Assembly (NCBI GenBank): GCA_963836605.1
Contig: CAWIKB010000008.1
Coordinates: 124,001-188,000, forward strand
Source of the DNA: Bog-473 sp963836605
Lineage (GTDB): Bacteria; Actinomycetota; Acidimicrobiia; Acidimicrobiales; RAAP-2
Direction: 5' to 3'
DNA length: 64,000 nucleotides
Shown: piece after piece, positions 60,322-64,000 of the stretch
How the letters are laid out: every line of letters starts with the position of its first letter
Position numbering within the stretch: position 1 is the stretch's first letter
Notes under the pieces: model-generated
Seen by the model: the letters and a program-made list of their open reading frames with translations, nothing else
Databases searched by the model: none
What the model was told of the DNA's origin: nothing
Made by a program: the position numbers and the translations under genes

Positions 60322-61167
60322 TCAGGGAGTCGGTCGCTCCGGGGTTTCGAAGGCGGCGTCGCGTTCGCGAACGGCGTCGCGGAGTCCGATCTCGCCGATC
60401 CGGTCCGAGAAGGCAAGCGCCTCTGGTGCCCGATGCCCGATGGCGTCGTTGAGGGCGGCAAATTTCTGGAGCTGCGATCGGCCCATGAGCTCGACGCCCA
60501 TGTTGACGACCCGCTTGTTCGCGACGAGAAGGTCGCGTCCGATGAGCGCCATGCGGGAGGCCATCTCGAGAACGACGTCATCGAGAGAGTCCGGCGGGGC
60601 GGTGGCGACGACCAGGCCGATCGCTTCGGCCTGACGTCCGGTCAGGGTGTCGCCCGTGAGCAGGAGTCGCTTCGTCCACTGCGGACCCAGGTGGTAGAGC
60701 CACATGTTGGTGGGCGGGACGCCCATGGAGCGCACCGGCGGAAAGCCGATGCGCGCGTCCTCGGCGGCCACGACCAGATCACACTGCAGCGCCAGATCGG
60801 TTCCTCCGGCCAGGCAGTTCCCCTGCACCTGGGCGATCACCGGAAGGGCGCAATCCCACACTCTGGTCCAACCCGATGCCAGCTCGAGCATGGCGGTCAC
60901 GTCATCTTCGATGGCGCCGTGCGGCGCGAAGTCGCCCGGTTCAACGTCGTCAGCGATATAGCCGTACCCGGAGGAGAACGAGCGACCGGTGCTGCGGATG
61001 ATCACGACGCGGACCGCCTGGTCGATTTCGGCCGCGGCAACGGCCTGCAGTATCTCGCGGACGCAGCGCGGCGTCAGGGGATTGTGCTGGTCCGGACGAT
61101 TGAGGGTCAGACGGCGGACGTAGCCAATCTGCTCCACGGTGACGGTGGCGAAATCCGGCGTCATCAC
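60322..61167 (-). CDS. enoyl-CoA hydratase/isomerase family protein
   Basis: 281 aa crotonase-fold. Early VRRLTLNRPDQHNPLTPRCV, oxyanion-hole segments SSGYGYIADD and NCLAGGTDLALQCDLVVAAE; the GG of AGGTD is the second oxyanion Gly. The second catalytic Glu position is replaced (VPPTNMW region), so it may be an isomerase or hydrolase rather than a true hydratase. ATG overlaps the upstream ligase stop by four bases. Confidence 0.88.
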   Translation of the reverse strand: MMTPDFATVTVEQIGYVRRLTLNRPDQHNPLTPRCVREILQAVAAAEIDQAVRVVIIRSTGRSFSSGYGYIADDVEPGDFAPHGAIEDDVTAMLELASGWTRVWDCALPVIAQVQGNCLAGGTDLALQCDLVVAAEDARIGFPPVRSMGVPPTNMWLYHLGPQWTKRLLLTGDTLTGRQAEAIGLVVATAPPDSLDDVVLEMASRMALIGRDLLVANKRVVNMGVELMGRSQLQKFAALNDAIGHRAPEALAFSDRIGEIGLRDAVRERDAAFETPERPTP

Positions 61168-62672
61168 ACACTCCTCGCTGCCTCATCGGACACCAATGGG
61201 GCCTTCAGCACCTTGCCGGCCTGGTTGCGCGGCAGGGCGTCGACAAAGGTAATGCGGCGCGGCACTTTGTAGGCCGCCAATCGATCGAGCAGGAAGGCCC
61301 GGATCTCGTCAACCGACGGCACCCGACCGGGGCCGATGACCAGCCACGCGGCCACATCCTCCCCGAGTACGGGGTGGGGGACGCCGGCCACGGCGGCGTC
61401 GAGCACATCTGGATGTTCGAAGAGGACATTCTCCACCTCGCCGGGAACGATGTTGTGCCCACCCCGAATGATGATCTCCTTCTGCCGTCCGACGATCCAG
61501 AGGAAGCCGTCGCGATCGACGTAGCCGAGATCGCCGCTGTGCAACCAGCCCATGCGCCACGTCCGCGCGGTGGCGTCCGGGTCATGGAAGTAGGACCGTT
61601 GATGCCCCGCACCCCTGACGGTGATCTGCCCCACGTGGCCGACCGGCACCTCCCCCCCGTCGGCGTCGATGATCCGTACGACCACTCCGGGCAGGGGTCT
61701 GCCGACCGATCCGCTGTGCCGCCCCCCATCGCCGGGGAGCGTGGCGGTCACCGCACCGAATTCGGTCATACCGTAGCCACACATGACTTCGGCGCCGGGG
61801 AGCGCGTGCCCGAATCGACGCAGGGTCTCCGCGGCGATGGGCGCGCTCCCAATGTTGAGGACGGCCAGGCTCGAGAGATCCGCTGCGTCGAAGTGAGGCT
61901 GGGCCACGAGCAACTGCACCATCGCAGGGACCAGGAAGCCGGCGACCGGTCTCGACGTCGCCACGACCTCTATCCAGCGCGCCGCGTCGAAGCGCGGGAG
62001 GAACCACCCGCTCAATCCGCCGCGCATCGGCCCGCAGATCAAGAGCGAGCCGCTCGTGGTGGTGAAGGGTGAGGACGTGATGAAGCCGAGACCGTGCCAC
62101 GCCGTCGGGACCCGGTCCGTCGAGGAAAGTCCGCTGTGGCGCACCACGACCCCCTTGGGGGCACCCGTCGTGCCCGAGGTGTACATGATGTCGGCTTCGT
62201 CGTCTTCGCTCAGCCGGTGGCCGACGTCGGACCCATCGGCGTCGAGGAGGTCGGACCAGGGCGGCGCGGCATGTCCCGGCGCCCCCACGACGGCGGTGAT
62301 GTCGATGCCCGGGCCCACGGCCGGAAGGGAATCCAGCACAGAGCTGCTGGCGAGGAGCCCCTTGACGAGAGCGTGGCGGAGGATGCCCACGATCTCGGCT
62401 CCGCTGAGGCGGGTGTTGAGGGGCACGGCCACGGCTCCCGACTTGTGGACCGCCATGTACGAGATGAGCCATTCGAAGGGCCGCTCTTCGGTGATGGCCA
62501 GGGCCACCCGTTCCCCCGGGGACAGACCCCGAAGACGCAAGCCCCGGGCCAGCCGGTTCGATGCGGAGTGCCACCGTCCCAGGCTGAGCTCACCGCCGTC
62601 GTCCAGGTTCTTCCAGGCCACGGCGTCCGGGAACCTTCCCGCCAGATGGGACAGCAGATCCGGTTGGAGCAC
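61164..62672 (-). CDS. class I adenylate-forming acyl-CoA ligase
   Basis: 502 aa, GTG start. YTSGTTGAPKGVVVRHSGLS is the AMP-binding P-loop motif, MCGYGMTEFGAVTATL motif A5, HSGDLGYVDRDGFLWIVGRQ the adenylation motif and hinge, and RNQAGKVLKAPL contains the C-terminal catalytic Lys. It activates a carboxylate as acyl-CoA; the neighbours (lactonase-like and crotonase-like) suggest a cyclic or branched acid from a ring-opening pathway. Coupled to the hydratase gene. Confidence 0.92.
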   Translation of the reverse strand: MLQPDLLSHLAGRFPDAVAWKNLDDGGELSLGRWHSASNRLARGLRLRGLSPGERVALAITEERPFEWLISYMAVHKSGAVAVPLNTRLSGAEIVGILRHALVKGLLASSSVLDSLPAVGPGIDITAVVGAPGHAAPPWSDLLDADGSDVGHRLSEDDEADIMYTSGTTGAPKGVVVRHSGLSSTDRVPTAWHGLGFITSSPFTTTSGSLLICGPMRGGLSGWFLPRFDAARWIEVVATSRPVAGFLVPAMVQLLVAQPHFDAADLSSLAVLNIGSAPIAAETLRRFGHALPGAEVMCGYGMTEFGAVTATLPGDGGRHSGSVGRPLPGVVVRIIDADGGEVPVGHVGQITVRGAGHQRSYFHDPDATARTWRMGWLHSGDLGYVDRDGFLWIVGRQKEIIIRGGHNIVPGEVENVLFEHPDVLDAAVAGVPHPVLGEDVAAWLVIGPGRVPSVDEIRAFLLDRLAAYKVPRRITFVDALPRNQAGKVLKAPLVSDEAARSV

Positions 62673-62701
62673 GGCTCGTCGGTTGGGTACGTGCGCTCCG
62701 A

Positions 62702-63673
62702 CTAGTACGGAGCGCCGCCTTCGAGGATGGTCCGCGGATTGTCGACCATCATGGTGCGAACGTCCGCGTCGCTGATACCCCGGGTCCGCATGACCGGAAG
62801 GACATCATTGGGGATGTGGGTCCACCGCCAGTCCGGGGCGGCCGCCGCCAGTGAGCGGGGGAACCAGTCGACGAAGCACATGGCATCGTGCGACAGGACG
62901 ATGCGCTGGGCGTAGCCCCTCTCGCACAGCCGCGCCACCGCGTCGACACGCTCGTCAAGCGTGAACCCCATCAATCCGAAATGATCGAAGCCCAGGAAGG
63001 ATCCGTTCTCGATGAGCTCGAGGTGGTAGTCGGTGTTGAGGGTTCCACCACAGTGCCCGATCACCACCCGTGTCAGGTCCACTCCTTCCTCCTTGAAGAT
63101 CCGCTGTTGGTGCAGTCCCCAGGGTTCAGGGGGCGTGGGCGTATGGGTGGTGATGGGCACACCGGTGGCCCGGTGGGCCCGGGCGACGGCCCGGAGCACG
63201 CGTTCGACGCCGGGGGTGATGCCCGGGCGATCTGATGCGCACTTGAGGATGCCCGCCTTCACGCCGGTTTCGGCCACGCCCTCACGGATCTCGCGGATGA
63301 ACACCTCCACCATCGGCTCGGGCCCGCCCATGACCGTTCCCGGCCCCCGAAAGTGGAAGTACATCGGGACGTCGTTGTACGTGTACACCCCCGCGGCAAT
63401 CACGATGTTGATCTCGGGTACCAGCTCGGCTATCGCCTTCACGCGAGGTACGTAGCGCCCCAATCCGATCACCGTCAGGTCGACGAGGGTGTCGATCCCC
63501 TGTTGCTTGAGCTCGCGCAGTTTGTGTACGGCGCGAGCCTGTTCTGCCGCCTCATCCCACTCTTCTGTCGTCTTCTCGATGTCGGGACTCAACACGAAGA
63601 TGTGCTCGTGCATGAGCGTGGATCCGAGAGAAGACCCCTCGATCGGGCCTTGCACGGTGTTGACCTGGGACAT
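62702..63673 (-). CDS. phosphotriesterase family metal-dependent lactonase
   Basis: 323 aa TIM barrel. Complete bimetal site: His22 and His24 (LMHEHIF), carboxylated Lys144 (GILKCASD), His177 (ITTHT), His207 (GHCGG) and Asp263 (LSHDA). Actinobacterial members are mostly lactonases (PLL type) rather than organophosphatases. ATG 63673 with GAGAGGAG upstream; the frame open beyond it to 63994 is not family-like. First gene of an apparent operon with the acyl-CoA ligase (29-base gap) and hydratase, consistent with lactone opening, CoA activation and beta-oxidation-like steps. Confidence 0.9.
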   Translation of the reverse strand: MSQVNTVQGPIEGSSLGSTLMHEHIFVLSPDIEKTTEEWDEAAEQARAVHKLRELKQQGIDTLVDLTVIGLGRYVPRVKAIAELVPEINIVIAAGVYTYNDVPMYFHFRGPGTVMGGPEPMVEVFIREIREGVAETGVKAGILKCASDRPGITPGVERVLRAVARAHRATGVPITTHTPTPPEPWGLHQQRIFKEEGVDLTRVVIGHCGGTLNTDYHLELIENGSFLGFDHFGLMGFTLDERVDAVARLCERGYAQRIVLSHDAMCFVDWFPRSLAAAAPDWRWTHIPNDVLPVMRTRGISDADVRTMMVDNPRTILEGGAPY

Positions 63674-63856
63674 CGCACTCCTCTCGACTGTCCAATGCAA
63701 ATCCCTCGGCAGCGCGGGCGAGCGTAGCGGGGGACCGGTGGTCATGCTGAGAACGCTCCTGGTGCAAGGTCTCAGCAGGGTCACAGCGGATTGTGCGCGT
63801 GGGCCGAAGCGGAGATGTTGGGATGGCGGCGTTCCCGAGAGCAAAGGCCAACGATC

Positions 63857-64000
63857 ATGCAGCGTCCCCGTGAGCAGCCCTCTCCGGAGGCTCGATCCCG
63901 CGCCACTGTGCGCCTGCGGCGCGTGACCCGCTCCGTGGCGATCCTCGCCACGGGGGCCACGGCGCTCATCGGCGTCGTCGTGGCGAAAGAACACCCGGGC
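63857..64000 (+). CDS. N-terminal fragment of a membrane protein, cut by the window edge
   Basis: 48 codons from ATG 63857 remain open to the end. A basic start (RSRATVRLRRVTRS) leads into one hydrophobic helix (VAILATGATALIGVVVA), typical of an N-terminal anchor. The rest is beyond the window, so no family can be named. Divergent from the phosphotriesterase gene. Confidence 0.5.
   Translation, partial: MQRPREQPSPEARSRATVRLRRVTRSVAILATGATALIGVVVAKEHPG

Noticed and set aside
1..64000. CRISPR array, insertion sequence, prophage or toxin-antitoxin locus
   Set aside because: No regularly spaced 25-40 base direct repeats with unique spacers, no transposase or integrase motifs, and no recognisable TA pair were seen. 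The repeats present are short and adjacent.

Overview
The window is high-GC chromosomal DNA from an actinobacterium. The main evidence is a full mce lipid-import locus with its own MceG-type ATPase, a mycothiol-type (Mca/MshB-like) deacetylase, several luciferase-like (probably F420-dependent) oxidoreductases, a type II glutamine synthetase, ECF sigma/anti-sigma genes, and frequent GTG starts with ATGA/GTGA gene overlaps. The mixture (mce genes, many CoA and short-chain dehydrogenase genes, no mycobacterial landmark genes) suggests Acidimicrobiia or a relative; that placement is inference. I see no insertion sequence, prophage, CRISPR array, integrase or plasmid gene.

Layout. 1-4.8 kb: CaiB-type CoA transferase, HtrA-like protease, a marR-usp operon behind a striking palindromic operator, and a single-domain cyclic-nucleotide-binding protein. 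5.1-8.5 kb: MacB-like ABC exporter pair. 8.5-14.6 kb: exonuclease III (frameshifted), D-threonine-aldolase-like enzyme, amidase, a DEAD-box helicase fused to a cold-shock domain, and GlnII. 14.7-27.8 kb: mceG, a membrane-anchored ECF sigma factor with a long repetitive tail, then yrbEA-yrbEB-mceABCDEF and an Mce-associated protein. 27.8-40.2 kb: short-chain dehydrogenases, TetR, LLM oxidoreductase, a Sel1-repeat protein, quinone reductase, acetyltransferases, DNA glycosylase, acyl-CoA synthetase, aldehyde dehydrogenase and a membrane-anchored GH43-like protein. 40.8-44.8 kb: a tightly coupled minus-strand chain (LLM enzyme, mini-ORF, SCP-x-like thiolase, KASIII, nucleotidyltransferase). 44.9-53.9 kb: thioesterase, threonine aldolase, LLM enzyme, deacetylase, sigma/anti-sigma pair, AhcY and a secreted alpha/beta hydrolase. 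54.0-60.3 kb: tRNA-Arg(CCT), then a possible isoprenoid/aromatic-lipid island (UbiA-like, UbiE-like, geranylgeranyl-reductase-like, chorismate-lyase-like, YceI-like). 60.3-64 kb: enoyl-CoA hydratase, acyl-CoA ligase and phosphotriesterase-family lactonase operon.

Two window-wide themes stand out. First, at least five otherwise well-preserved genes carry a single small reading-frame break (xthA, mceF, an SDR, a Sel1-repeat gene, an alpha/beta hydrolase); in each a one- or two-base change restores the family sequence, so indel errors in the sequence are the simplest explanation. Second, spaces between genes are rich in short tandem duplications, and several copy the very edge of a gene: the stop-codon end of the aldehyde dehydrogenase, the stop-codon end of the nucleotidyltransferase, the start codon of the thiolase (four copies), and the 3' end of the tRNA (four copies).
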